This document shows positions 54,948 through 64,000 of a DNA stretch of 64,000 bases, piece after piece. Origin of the DNA: Leuctra nigra (Eukaryota > Arthropoda > Insecta > Plecoptera > Leuctridae); NCBI GenBank assembly GCA_934045905.1, contig OW203763.1, forward strand, positions 45,471,941-45,535,940, written 5' to 3'. A program made the position numbers and the translations under genes. The notes under the pieces were generated by a model. It did no database searches. It was given only the letters and a program-made list of their open reading frames with translations, and was not told where the DNA came from. Each line of letters begins with the position of its first letter. Position 1 is the first letter of the stretch.

Positions 54948-56211
54948 CTATAGTAGCAAAATAATCATTAAAACATTCGCCACTTCTACTTGGTTTTTAT
55001 GTAGCGTGCTACCTACATCTAGAGTAATTTCTTTTCGATCTACTACCTGCGATTTCCCTAGGCAATTTTTTATCACTTTCCATGCACCTTTACTCTTGTT
55101 TTCTGATTCTGTAATAATCTTATCATGACAATTTCTTTTTGCTGTTCTTATCATTTGAGTAACATGTTTCCTTGCTCTTTTCCTTTCCGCCACATATTTC
55201 TTGCCATTTGACCCTCTCGTAAGAGCCAACAAGTTGCGTTTATTGGCGCAAGCATCGATAATTTCCTTCGTTAACCATTTCTTTCCTGTTTTCCTTATCT
55301 CCTTCTTAACTATCCTGCGTTTTGGAAAGTGCAGATCAAATAACTTGAAGAATGTACATAAAAAAGCGTCAAATTTTTCGTCCACCGAGACCCCCGACAG
55401 AACCTGAAGCCAGTCCTCCACCATGATGTCATTAGCAAATGTTTTGATACTTGAGTCGTTTATGAACCGTGTAAAAACAAATTCACGTTCCTCCCTTTTG
55501 CTATTTATCTCTATTGTCACAAGTTGACCATAATGATCTGACAAGCCTGAATCTACTAAAAACAGGTTCTCCTTGCAGCTTGAAATTAGTTAAAACATTG
55601 TCAATAAGTGTACATGTAGATTTCGTTACTCTAGTTGGAAAATTGATTTGTGCAGACATATTATTTTCCTTAAGAATTTCAACTAGTTTATTTTTCACAA
55701 CACTAACTCTATAAAAGTCTATATTTATGTCCCCGCAAATAATTATGCGTTTCCCTTCCTTTGTGAGTGAATCTATTAGCCGATCTAGGCGGCTGATAAA
55801 ATTGTCCACCTGTGCGTCATTTGGCTGTCGATACACTGCCCCGATAATAACTGGATGCCGGCATTGAACTTCTATCCCACACACTTCGAATACCTTCTCC
55901 CTCGCCGCTTTATTTACATCTAGTCTCTCCGTAAATACCAATTTCTTATCTTTTTTTTACATAAATTGCAGTCCCGCCGCCCCTTGCACATTCCCGCCGC
56001 CCCTTGCACATTCCCTCGAATACGCCGCTGCTAATTGAAAATCATTTATGATAATTTCATGTTCCTGCCCTCTCTTCAACCAATGTTCTGACAGACAAAT
56101 AATGCCAATATTACTTTTTAACTCGCTATCAATGTATAGCTCCATCTCTTCTAATTTATTTTGTAAACTACAAATATATTGGTGATACACATTAATCATG
56201 CTTTTATTCAT
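54948..56211 (-). pseudogene. APE endonuclease and EN-RT linker of the CR1/L2-like LINE
   Basis: Frames 55957-56211 (LEEMELYIDSE, IICLSEHWLKRGQEHEIII, ECARGGG), 55501-55941 (IIGAVYRQPNDAQVDNF, IICGDINIDFY, STCTLIDNVLTNFKLQGEP) and 54948-55544 (SDHYGQLVTIE, GKKWLTKEIIDACANKRN). Catalytic E, D-N and SDH are present. The reading frame is broken at 55968-56012 by a direct tandem copy of 20 bp (CCCGCCGCCCCTTGCACATT), right at the GGG block, and again near 55520. Confidence 0.86.
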
Positions 56212-56237
56212 ATGTATTTTGTACTCTGCAGAGTCTC

Positions 56238-56930
56238 TTATGTTTTTGTTGGTGTTATCTCTCTTTTGTGAAAAAACCGCTTTAATGCAGTACCCTCTGG
56301 CCAGAACTTTGCATCATTAAGAATAACATATTGATTGGCAGGCATACTGATTTTGAAGGAGCTGTAATCCCCTCTAGCCGCGAGTGTCTCACATGTGGTT
56401 GCGTCTAAATTTATATCTACACATTTATCTTTGATGAATTTTAGCACATCATCAGCAGTCACATTCTTGCTCAGTCTCCACACGTGAAGATAACTCTTTC
56501 TTTCCGCCACCGACAATCCGCTCGATCCTTCCGCTGCTGTTGCTGTGCCAAGGGTGAACTGTTGTTTACGTCTTCGTCTGGCAGGCACCTCCTTGAAGCC
56601 ATCCTCCTGGAAGTCCTCTTCATCTGTTCCAGACGCCTTTGTCTTTCCATCAGTCACGTTGACAGGAGTCACTGTTGTTGATGATGATTGTCCAGCTAGA
56701 TCTAGCAACATGTCAACAATGCTATCTTTTGCTTTCCAAGCATTGGCGATCTCCGAGACACGTCGATGTTGTTGTTGTCGAGATCACTCCATAGTCGCGA
56801 TCACTGCAGTAGCCAGTCTTTCGGAAAGCTCTTCTCTCTTCCCTTTCTTACTTATTCCCAGCTTCGTAAGTTCCACTTTTAACTCTCTAACAGCTAAAAC
56901 TTTAATTTTTTGCGTATTGATTTTTTTTAA
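56238..56930 (-). pseudogene. ORF1 of the CR1/L2-like LINE, with SAP-like N-terminus
   Basis: C-terminal 158 residues are open (56238-56711): Ser/Thr-rich start, RRRRKQQF basic patch, then SYLHVWRLSKNVTADDVLKF, YSSFKISMPANQYV, FWPEGTALKRFFHKR, the fold typical of CR1/L2 ORF1 ends. The same frame continues upstream across a TGA (near 56785) into LAVRELKVELTKLGISKKGK followed by REELSERLATAV, which looks like a SAP DNA-binding motif. No upstream ATG is seen before 56935, so the 5' end may be truncated. Confidence 0.78.
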
Positions 56931-56941
56931 TTTTTAAATTT

Positions 56942-57225
56942 TTGTTATGCGTGTGTTTTGGGCTGGAAATAGGCCTTGTGCAGAATGCGTCAACAGAGAA
57001 TACGAACAAGGTGGATGTGCCAAATACAATACATGAAGTAGGGCTGTTGCAAGCTATTATTGCAGAAAAAGACAAGCGTCTAGATTCACAAAACAATATT
57101 TACAACCTATTCCGAGATAAAATATGTTATTTGGGGAAAATCGCTACAGAAAATGATGATACTCCCGCGAAGAACCACACAATGTTTTAACTAATTTCAA
57201 GCTGCAAGGAGAACCTGACTTCATC
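56942..57225 (+). pseudogene. internally deleted LINE remnant (ORF1 coiled coil plus EN scrap)
   Basis: A short frame with IHEVGLLQAIIAEKDKRLDS and QNNIYNLFRDKICYL, resembling the coiled coil of LINE ORF1 proteins. About 45 bp at 57181-57222 match the endonuclease stretch VLTNFKLQGEP of the neighbouring LINE (55556-55595), but on the opposite strand. So a deleted reverse-oriented relative seems to lie here. Confidence 0.5.
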
Positions 57226-57302
57226 TGTCACACGTTTATCCACGTCGGCCATCTTGGAAAAAGATCCAAGATGAAACATTGTAACCTGTGTATCGGTTAG
57301 TA

Positions 57303-57365
57303 ACAGAAAAAAAAAACAGAAGTCCGTGCCAAAAAAGGCAAAAGGAGACGCTCGCTTCGCTCGCT
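57303..57365 (-). repeat. repeat family C remnant
   Basis: GTCCGTGCCAAAAAAGGCAA then GACGCTCGCTTCGCTCGCTC, the end of family C. Confidence 0.6.
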
Positions 57366-57419
57366 CAAATATCCTCTGCTAGGCTTATTAATCTATTCAA
57401 CCATGTATTTATGTACTGC

Positions 57420-58180
57420 ATATATTTTTGAGGATGTTATAAAATATACCCGAATCCTTCGTTTCTCGGACGCTTTTTGGCAGTCTATTCAAAAGTTTTA
57501 TAGCCGCTGCACTTGGAGCTTTACTTGAAATTTGTAATCTACCTGCTTCTATGTGGTGTCTTTACCAAATAAGAAATCGTAGACATATAATATTTCATAT
57601 GTTTTATTACACTGAGGTATATCTAACAAATATCAACTTGTAGACATTCCATTACAAATACTAACTGACGACTGACTCCTACCACGAGACAGGAAGTCTG
57701 GTCTCGCTTCATGTCAAAGCACATAGTTGCAAGATATGTTGCATTACAAAGAATGTATGGTCAAAGCACATAGTTACAAGATGTGTTATGTTATCTAACC
57801 TAGAAACACTACATTCTACATGGACATCATTTCTGTTTCTTGTTTCATGATTATGTACAGAATCATTTTTTTTTTATCAAGGACCCATTTTTTACTGCCA
57901 GCATTATTGTTGTGTGGATATAAAAACCTGGGACGGTCATTATTCCTAATTCCTTAAATTTTGTTTTACATGACTCCATACTTTTGAGTTCTAAAATTAT
58001 CCTTACTGCCCTTTTTTGTAATATCAATATTCTATCTAAATTTTACTTTTAACTACCCCCCCCCCCCCCCCCCCCCCATACACAAATGCCATACCTTAGT
58101 GTGATTCAATTATTGCAAAGTACGCTAACATTAATAGTTCTTTGTTTCGATGTAGTACCATGTAGTACTAGCTTCCTCAA
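57420..58180 (-). pseudogene. CR1/Jockey-like LINE C-terminal fragment
   Basis: Minus strand: FAIIESH.GMAFVYG, then ILILQKRAVRIILELKSMES, TVPGFYI, then (57430-57560) HIEAGRLQISSKAPSAAIKL LNRLPKSVRE. A run of ~23 C (58055-58077) lies within it. A ~50-bp direct repeat (TCAAAGCACATAGTT(G/A)CAAG at 57712 and 57762) and other filler separate the parts. Decayed. Confidence 0.68.
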
Positions 58181-58182
58181 TC

Positions 58183-59592
58183 TAGTGGAGCGGTCGCTCC
58201 ACCCAGCCAAGTCGTACTGTACACTCACACTCACTCATCATACCGTAAATGCCTAATAAACTGAGGAGCAGACCAAACACTTTTACTGTTAGCAATAACA
58301 TGGCATTTTCGGCCTACTGGATCTCAAAATTGGGAAATCTCACATTGTTGCGATATATCTTAATATCGAGCTATGGGCCACCCCACTACATATACCAAAT
58401 TAGGGAACAATATGTTATGCCGTTTGCGAGCTATAGGGCCGTGAAAATCGTGAAATTACACCCATTCTAAAACCTATCTTGATCTGATGATGAGGGTGTC
58501 AGGAAACATCGCAATCACCGCCACAGCACGGCAGAGAGATATATATAGATATACACTTACACTATAGCAGAGGTATTCTCACTCCACCAATGAACGTGAA
58601 GCCTTTTCGACATGAGAAATAATTGGGGTACCCGGCATCGTTAGCGCATATATCAGCACTAGTGGTAAAAATATGAACAAACTGCTAAATTTATCCATTG
58701 AGCCGTCGTTGCATTTATATGCTATGCACGATGTTCTTTTGTTTTATATCAGATATTTACAATGAACCTATAAAACTATTAAATATCGTCAAATAACAGC
58801 TATTCTGCGTGCCAGCAGGCACATCAAGTGTAAACTATGAATAGCGGTTGAGCCATCGTCAGAGATTGGTCATCAAGTAGTTTACTCTTCACGCTATAGA
58901 CGTCGCTTAAATCACCGGGGCCACCCAGATTTCCCCAATCACAGGGTCTGAAAAGGCTTCACTGCGGTCAATGTTATCGGTATAGGAGTGAGACAACCAT
59001 CTTTACTAGTATGAATGTAGTTATGATGTCCATGAATCTTGGCCACAGCCTAAACGGCTGAGCCGATCAATCTGAAATTTTTATCACATTTGCACTTTTG
59101 GCGTCTGAGGTGCTTTTTTATAAAACCAACCGGAGGCCGCCATTTTGAAACCGGAAATGACGTAATATCTCAAAAACGGCTGTACCGATCAGAATTAAAC
59201 TAGCGCCAAATGATTCAGATGGTTATCTATATGGAATATCAATAGTTGGAGGAGAAAAATGTACTTTTACCGAAACCGGAAATGACGTAATTAAAATGTA
59301 GAACTAGACTTGAATCACCTCTTACTACAATAACTACATATTCAGAAGGCTTATAAATTATAATGATACAAAACATTTATAGAAATACATTCTAGGTGGC
59401 AGTAATTTTACCGCCATTTTGAAAACCGGAAGTGATGTCATATCTCGAAAACGGTTGGACTGATTGGAACGAAGCTTTCGCAATTCTTCATGAAATATCA
59501 CTTCAAGCTTATATTGAGCACCAAACACAATTTTTGTATTAACCAATTTGGTAATGGCGTATTTTTTTAAAGGAATTAGTCATTGTTGCTCC
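58183..59592 (+). repeat. repeat family B, copy 2
   Basis: Starts CTAGTGGAGCGGTCGCTCCA and parallels 32944-32050 in inverted orientation, including GCCTAATAAACTGAGGAGCA and the GGAAATGACGTAAT..AAAACGG blocks. About 540 bp at 58500-59040 are absent from copy 1; this insert has TGAAGCCTTTTC near each end in inverted orientation (58598, 58950). It ends at CATTGTTGCTCC, where the next LINE begins. Confidence 0.78.
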
Positions 59593-59714
59593 TATGTGGG
59601 ATCCGTGGGATCATTCGTCAGTTCATGTTCAGGACAGTTAGTCGCGATAGCAGACGGACGTGTTTCTCTGCTCCGTAAATACAGGTTATTGTGTACCTAT
59701 ATTTGTGAAGGAAA

Positions 59715-60722
59715 ATGTCGTGCATTAAGTGCGTAGTTTCGTTGCCAGAGGACGGAGATTTCATAACATGTCAGTGTTGTAAGACTGACATGCACTACGA
59801 GTGTTCAGGAATCGCTAAGAAATCATATGTCTCCAAGTCCGCAGAAGCCAAGGCAGCATGGAAATGGCCGAAGTGCAAAGACGTGAGTAAGAGCAGCAAA
59901 CCAAATGTGAAGCGTCGTCCGAGTGTGGCTAGCATGAGTGACGTCACTGGAGGTGGGCTGGATGACTTAGTTAAGTGGCAAGAAGACTCTCAGAGCATTG
60001 ACTTTGATAAACGTTCATCAGAAGATAAATTGAAAAACATTTATAATAAGTTAAATCAAGTAGTTGCGAGCCAGATATTTCTTGCAAAGCAGTATGATGA
60101 TGAGCGTGTAAGAAACGAGGATAGAGATAAGAAGATCAAAGATATGTCCAAGACGGTAGAAAATTTGTCAAAAACTATTGAAAATAAAAAGATAATCATT
60201 AAGGATTTGACGAGTCGAGTTATTCATCTTAAACAGTATTATCGTATAAAAATTTTTGAAATAAATGGGGTAAATGAGGTAGCTGATGAAAATGTAAAAG
60301 ATATTGTTGTAAACATTGTGAAAAAATTTGGAGTTAATATTGATGCTGGAGATATTAAAGCTGCCCATAGAATTCCTACTAGAAATAAGGCGAATACACC
60401 ACCGATCATTGTGCAATTCTCTCGTAGGAACATGCGCGATCAAGTTTTATATCTTAAAAAGTCAATTCAATTGAATGCCAAAGAAATCTTTGGCGATGAG
60501 AATACTAGTGGGAGAATATTTATAAATGAAAGCCTCTCGCCTTATTTCAAGGAGCTACTTTGGAAAACGAAATTAACAGCTAAGGAATTCATGTATAAAT
60601 ATGTATGGTATAAAAACAACAAAATATTAGTGCGTAAGAGTGATGGCGCTTCCATCATTACGATCCTTCATGTGGATGACCTGAGCAAGATCAGATCCAA
60701 ACCAATTACGGGACCAGAGTAA
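59715..60722 (+). CDS. LINE ORF1 protein with PHD-like finger (copy 1)
   Basis: 335 residues, open frame. N-terminal Cys/His finger (C3, C6, C19, C22, H27, C30) whose last pair is damaged: AWKWPKCK has Trp where the first Cys of the pair is expected. Then a Lys/Asp-rich coiled coil (~110-175), then the conserved C-terminal domain (NVKDIVVNIVKKFGVNID, IKAAHRIPTRN, SGRIFINESLSPYFKELLW, KYVWYKNNKILVRK). The protein should bind element RNA; the PHD-type finger might touch chromatin. Compare copy 2 at 61430. Confidence 0.85.
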   Translation: MSCIKCVVSLPEDGDFITCQCCKTDMHYECSGIAKKSYVSKSAEAKAAWKWPKCKDVSKSSKPNVKRRPSVASMSDVTGGGLDDLVKWQEDSQSIDFDKRSSEDKLKNIYNKLNQVVASQIFLAKQYDDERVRNEDRDKKIKDMSKTVENLSKTIENKKIIIKDLTSRVIHLKQYYRIKIFEINGVNEVADENVKDIVVNIVKKFGVNIDAGDIKAAHRIPTRNKANTPPIIVQFSRRNMRDQVLYLKKSIQLNAKEIFGDENTSGRIFINESLSPYFKELLWKTKLTAKEFMYKYVWYKNNKILVRKSDGASIITILHVDDLSKIRSKPITGPE

Positions 60723-60850
60723 CAAACCGAGTCATAAGCGGTTTGTTGATATTTACACAGTTTTAATAACATAATCGATTGGGTTTTCGACATCGAGGAT
60801 TGTGATGATTGGAGGCAAAGTTTCCAAGTGTGTGATGATTTGATGGTTAT

Positions 60851-61340
60851 ATGAAGTGTTTTAGAGGTAGTTGTAGTGTTAATAATATTAATATAGTGCA
60901 TTTAAATATAAGGTCTATAAGAAAGCATTGGGACGCATTTATGATAGCTTTACATAATTGGATAAATGAAATTGATGTCATAATAGTTACAGAGGCTAAT
61001 GTCGATAACATGTGCAGCAAATACTTTAATATTGATGGTTTCACGAGCTTGTACAAGCTAAGACAAAATAGACGTGGTGGTGGAATTATTATTTATGGTC
61101 GGCAGGATATCAGCGTTTTGGAAATAATACACGAGATAAATTATGCTATGTTTGAATTCATTCATGTTCAGGTCACGAAAGGTAATTGCGATCTTGTAGC
61201 TATTTATAGACCTCCAGATTTAAATAAAATTAACTTTATTGCTGAATTAGAAAATGTTATTTTAACTGTGAAAAACAGAAATGATATGATTGTTATAGGA
61301 GACACAAATATTGATATTATGAACGAGGATATTCATTCCT
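60851..61340 (+). pseudogene. ORF2 endonuclease N-terminal part (copy 1)
   Basis: Reads NIVHLNIRSIRKHWDAFMIA, IIVTEANVDN, RRGGGIIIYG, LVAIYRPPDLNK, MIVIGDTNIDIMN. Catalytic N, E and D-N are present. It lacks the SDH end because copy 2 is inserted. The open frame runs on by chance into copy 2's leader and ORF1, making a false 491-codon fusion. Confidence 0.87.
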
Positions 61341-61429
61341 TGTTTGGTCCGTGTAGTGGATGGTTGTGTCTAGCAGTAGCTCCGCATCGTTTCAGTGTAT
61401 TGACAATTTACTGTGTTATTATCATTATT

Positions 61430-62326
61430 ATGTCGTGCCTAAACTCCAAGTGCAAGTTAGACTTATCAGCTGATGCTGACTTCATTCAGTGCTCAGGTTG
61501 TTCTTTAAATTGTCACTTTGACTGTGCTAAATTGAAAACGCAGGAAAATAGGAAGTTGTGGCGTTGTCCGAAGTGCATAAAGGGTAAAGTTAAAACGCCC
61601 AAGGACGATACACCGTTTGTTTTTCCTGACTTTACTGCGGCAATTGCTGATTTAAAGCGTGAACTTCTGGAGAGTTTCAGAGTAGTGTCTGAAGATTTGC
61701 GCTGTTTCAAAGACGACATAGCGAAGAAAGTTATTGCCATTGAGGCTGGGGTGGCTGACTTGCAACAACGTTGCGACGAGAAAGACGAGCGGATTGAGTT
61801 TCTGGTGCAGCAGGTCAACGATCTTGACCAATACGGTAGGCGCAATAACATTGAGATTGACAACGTATCTGAAGTCGTGGGGGAAAATATTGAAGCTATC
61901 GTTATTAAAGTGGCGGCAAAACTATCCGTGGATTTGTCTGCAAGTGATATTGAGGCAGCGCATCGCCTTCCGTCGAGGAATTCAGTCAGACCTCCTAGAA
62001 TCATTGTTCGATTCGTAAACAGAAAGAAGAGAGACGAAATTATAAACAAAAAGAAGGTAGCAGCTACAATTAAGAGTCAAGATATTGTACAAGTGGGTCA
62101 GTCCCGCATATACATCAACGAGAATTTGGCTCCTTTCTTCCGCGAACTCCTCTGGTCGGTCAAGACTAGGGCAAAGGAAACCGGCTACAAGTTCGTTTGG
62201 TGGAGCCACGGAAAGGTCTTGGTGCGCAAGGACGAAAATTCCCGTAAAGTATTTAGAATTACTTCTTACCAGGATATTGACCTTTTGGTTTCTGATAGGC
62301 AGGCTGAGTCAGATTTAGCGGGTTAA
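61430..62326 (+). CDS. LINE ORF1 protein with PHD-like finger (copy 2)
   Basis: 298 residues. Finger ligands: C3, C8, C21, C24, H29, C32, C46, C49 (FIQCSGC, LNCHFDC, WRCPKC), complete here. A coiled coil follows at ~75-140 (AIEAGVADLQQRCDEKDERI, EFLVQQVNDLDQYGRRNNIE), then NVSEVVGENIEAIVIKVAAK, IEAAHRLPSRN, RIYINENLAPFFRELLWSVK, YKFVWWSHGKVLVRK. Start chosen at 61430 because the upstream part of the open frame belongs to copy 1's endonuclease. Confidence 0.88.
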   Translation: MSCLNSKCKLDLSADADFIQCSGCSLNCHFDCAKLKTQENRKLWRCPKCIKGKVKTPKDDTPFVFPDFTAAIADLKRELLESFRVVSEDLRCFKDDIAKKVIAIEAGVADLQQRCDEKDERIEFLVQQVNDLDQYGRRNNIEIDNVSEVVGENIEAIVIKVAAKLSVDLSASDIEAAHRLPSRNSVRPPRIIVRFVNRKKRDEIINKKKVAATIKSQDIVQVGQSRIYINENLAPFFRELLWSVKTRAKETGYKFVWWSHGKVLVRKDENSRKVFRITSYQDIDLLVSDRQAESDLAG

Positions 62327-62342
62327 TACTTGCTTCCAGTTT

Positions 62343-64000
62343 ATGCAAAACATAGAATTTGTGTTTACAGAAGAAGTCGAGAGGGAAGTAATATCAGATA
62401 TTGACAGTTGGTTTTCTAAAGTAGAGGAATTTTTCACTTGTTTACATGTGAACATCAGATCAATAAATAAAAATTGGGACCAATTAAATGGTATATTATG
62501 TAAGCAAATAGGGGTTGTGGATGTCATTGCGATAACCGAAATCGCAATAACTGCAACCACACCTATTTCTCTCTTTAGCATTGAAGGTTATGATAGATTT
62601 CATTATACTCGTGTAAATAGGGGTGGAGGAGGAATATTGTTATTTGTAAAATCTGTATGGCATTTTGTTGTAAATGATGATGAATTTCAGTATTTTGAAG
62701 GAGTAGGAGGAATCTTTTCTCTGGCAAATGGAAATGTTATTACCTTGTTGGCAATTTATAGGCCACCTAATTTAAATAGAGGTGGTTTCGTGGAGGAATT
62801 GGAAATGTACATTGGAAATTATTCCAAAGTAAATAATGTTGTAATATTAGGAGATATGAATTTAAATCTGTTCGATTCAGATGATTGCAATGTTCGTTCA
62901 TATTTATCGCTAATGGCTGCAAATGGTTATATTAATTGTATTAATGATGCAACACGCGAGGAATGTAGAGGTGTTGTTTTTACGAGTACTTGCATTGATC
63001 ACATTTTTATTAAGTCTAGTTGCCATGATATTAAGTCGGCTGTGTACACTACCAAGATATCTGATCATTATATAATTATTGCCGGAATCATGTTTCATGG
63101 CTCATCTCAGAAATTTCAACATCAAATTCCAGTAAAAAAATGCATTAATGAAGTTAAATTAACACGTTTGTTGAGAGAGTGTGATTGGCTTGAGCCTATG
63201 ACATATGATACATGCACTGACGTTTTTGACAACCTAACTGCCAAGTTTGATTATTGTTATGATGAATCTTATTACCTAAATTACCAGCTGGGGAAACGTA
63301 AGAAAAAGTCTTGGTTGACGGCTGATATTATTAAATCCTGTAAAGAAAGAGACCGTCTATTTAAGAAATGGAAGAATTGTAACGGTGTATTGAAATTTTA
63401 CTATGGCGTCGAGTACAAAAAATTCAGAAATAAAATAAATAATGCTATTCGTAATGCCAAAAAAATTTATTATACAGGTGTCTTTGAGAAGTCTAGAGGA
63501 AGTATTAAGGACACATGGCAATCTATTAATGATGTACTTGGTAAAAAGAAAAAGGATACTGTAGATCAGGTTTTAAGTAAATATTTAGGGAAACAATTCA
63601 ATGATAAGCAGATTGCAGATAGATTTTTGCACTGTTTCATCAGTGAGGTAGAATCTTTGAAACATGTTTGCAACATTCATACTTTAAGTTACAATTATGA
63701 TGTAGTTCAGCTTCAGTCTTTATACATGCCTCCAGTGTGTGCCACCCGCATAAATTATATTATAAATTCATTAAACTCTAACAAACAACCGGGTTTTGAC
63801 AGGATACGAATAACTGATTTGAAAAATATAGCGGAAAAAGTAAGCCCAGTTATTGCTAAAATTATTAATACTTCAATTTCAGAAGGTGTTGTTATATCTA
63901 AATTAAAAATGTCAATAATTCGACCTGTTTACAAAAAAGGTGACCACCTCGAGTTCAATAATTACCGACCAATTGCTTTGCTCCCTACTATTGAGAAAAT
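62343..64000 (+). CDS. LINE ORF2: APE endonuclease and start of RT (copy 2, runs off window)
   Basis: 552 codons without a stop. Endonuclease, residues ~35-250: LHVNIRSINKNWD (N), IAITEIAI (E), VNRGGGGILLF, LLAIYRPPNLN, VVILGDMNLNLF (D, N), STCIDHIFIK (D), TKISDHYIII (D, H): the full catalytic set. Linker with KKKSWLTADIIKSCKERDRL. RT begins near residue 475: LNSNKQPGFDRIRITDL, IIRPVYKKGDHLEFNNYRPI, ALLPTIEK. It starts 16 bp after ORF1. The intact state suggests recent activity; the rest of RT is outside the window. Confidence 0.9.
   Translation, partial: MQNIEFVFTEEVEREVISDIDSWFSKVEEFFTCLHVNIRSINKNWDQLNGILCKQIGVVDVIAITEIAITATTPISLFSIEGYDRFHYTRVNRGGGGILLFVKSVWHFVVNDDEFQYFEGVGGIFSLANGNVITLLAIYRPPNLNRGGFVEELEMYIGNYSKVNNVVILGDMNLNLFDSDDCNVRSYLSLMAANGYINCINDATREECRGVVFTSTCIDHIFIKSSCHDIKSAVYTTKISDHYIIIAGIMFHGSSQKFQHQIPVKKCINEVKLTRLLRECDWLEPMTYDTCTDVFDNLTAKFDYCYDESYYLNYQLGKRKKKSWLTADIIKSCKERDRLFKKWKNCNGVLKFYYGVEYKKFRNKINNAIRNAKKIYYTGVFEKSRGSIKDTWQSINDVLGKKKKDTVDQVLSKYLGKQFNDKQIADRFLHCFISEVESLKHVCNIHTLSYNYDVVQLQSLYMPPVCATRINYIINSLNSNKQPGFDRIRITDLKNIAEKVSPVIAKIINTSISEGVVISKLKMSIIRPVYKKGDHLEFNNYRPIALLPTIEK

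Larger units (their letters stand above)
51962..56935 (-). mobile_element. CR1/L2-like LINE, nearly full length
   Basis: Read right to left: ORF1 56238-56930, endonuclease 54948-56211, RT 54112-54894, thumb 53593-54000, C-terminus 51962-52495 with an ATTCT-type tail. An RTE-like LINE is inserted at 52496-53592 (14-bp duplication AAATATACATGCAT). Damage is light: a few frameshifts, one stop in ORF1 and a 20-bp duplication in the endonuclease. Confidence 0.87.
59593..61340 (+). mobile_element. PHD-ORF1 LINE, copy 1 (broken by copy 2)
   Basis: 5' UTR 59593-59714, ORF1 59715-60722, 128-bp gap, ORF2 start at 60851. The endonuclease is cut at about 61340 by the 5' end of a second element of the same family. 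Confidence 0.8.
61341..64000 (+). mobile_element. PHD-ORF1 LINE, copy 2, intact as far as visible
   Basis: Full 5' end: leader 61341-61429, ORF1 61430-62326, 16-bp gap, ORF2 from 62343 open to the window end. No stop or frameshift is visible in 2.5 kb of coding DNA. It lies inside copy 1's endonuclease. Confidence 0.85.

Overview
The window looks like a stretch of arthropod (most likely insect) nuclear DNA built almost entirely of transposable elements. It is AT-rich, has introns with GT/AG borders, microsatellite-tailed non-LTR retrotransposons (LINEs), SINEs, TIR transposons and one LTR retroelement. I found no host protein gene, rRNA or tRNA gene. I cannot name the species.

Layout. 1-3.3 kb: an I/Jockey-like LINE on the minus strand (ORF1 with three zinc knuckles, ORF2 with one stop codon, running off the window). 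3.6-5.1 kb: a decayed Gypsy pol. 5.1-6.5 kb: an RTE-like RT fragment split by a 731-bp TTAA-flanked element. 6.5-11.65 kb: a decayed LINE with a restriction-like endonuclease (RLE; R2 superfamily, R4/Dong-like), itself hit by a 5S-rRNA-derived SINE and by a leader-sharing short retroposon ('repeat A').

11.65-24.3 kb is a nested stack. A second RLE LINE was broken by (i) a 5.3-kb TTAA transposon (12419-17705) encoding a Mutator/Kolobok-type transposase joined to a DEDDh exonuclease, which itself carries a 599-bp MITE, and (ii) another LINE (20481-23590), itself broken by a TIR transposon (20883-22197), itself broken by a copy of repeat A. Removing each insert with one copy of its target duplication rejoins the interrupted reading frame or very nearly so.

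25-33.8 kb: more RLE LINE pieces, a CR1/L2-like LINE tail, a third repeat A, several palindromic MITEs and AT-rich spacer. 33.76-40.58 kb: a young LTR retroelement (556-bp LTRs) that keeps gag, protease and only the start of RT; its 3' end is part of an identical 1284-bp tandem duplication (39.74-42.31 kb). 43.7-51.1 kb: a non-coding 7.4-kb unit bounded by 440-bp inverted repeats. 52-56.9 kb: a nearly full CR1/L2-like LINE with a SAP-like motif in ORF1, interrupted by an RTE-like insertion. 57-59.6 kb: LINE debris and a repeat that pairs in inverted orientation with 32-33 kb. 59.6-64 kb: two copies of a PHD-finger-ORF1 LINE, the second full-length at its 5' end, inserted into the endonuclease of the first, and with both ORFs open to the window end.

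The most notable item is the transposase-exonuclease element: its boundaries, target duplication, exon structure, catalytic residues and lesions can all be read from the sequence.
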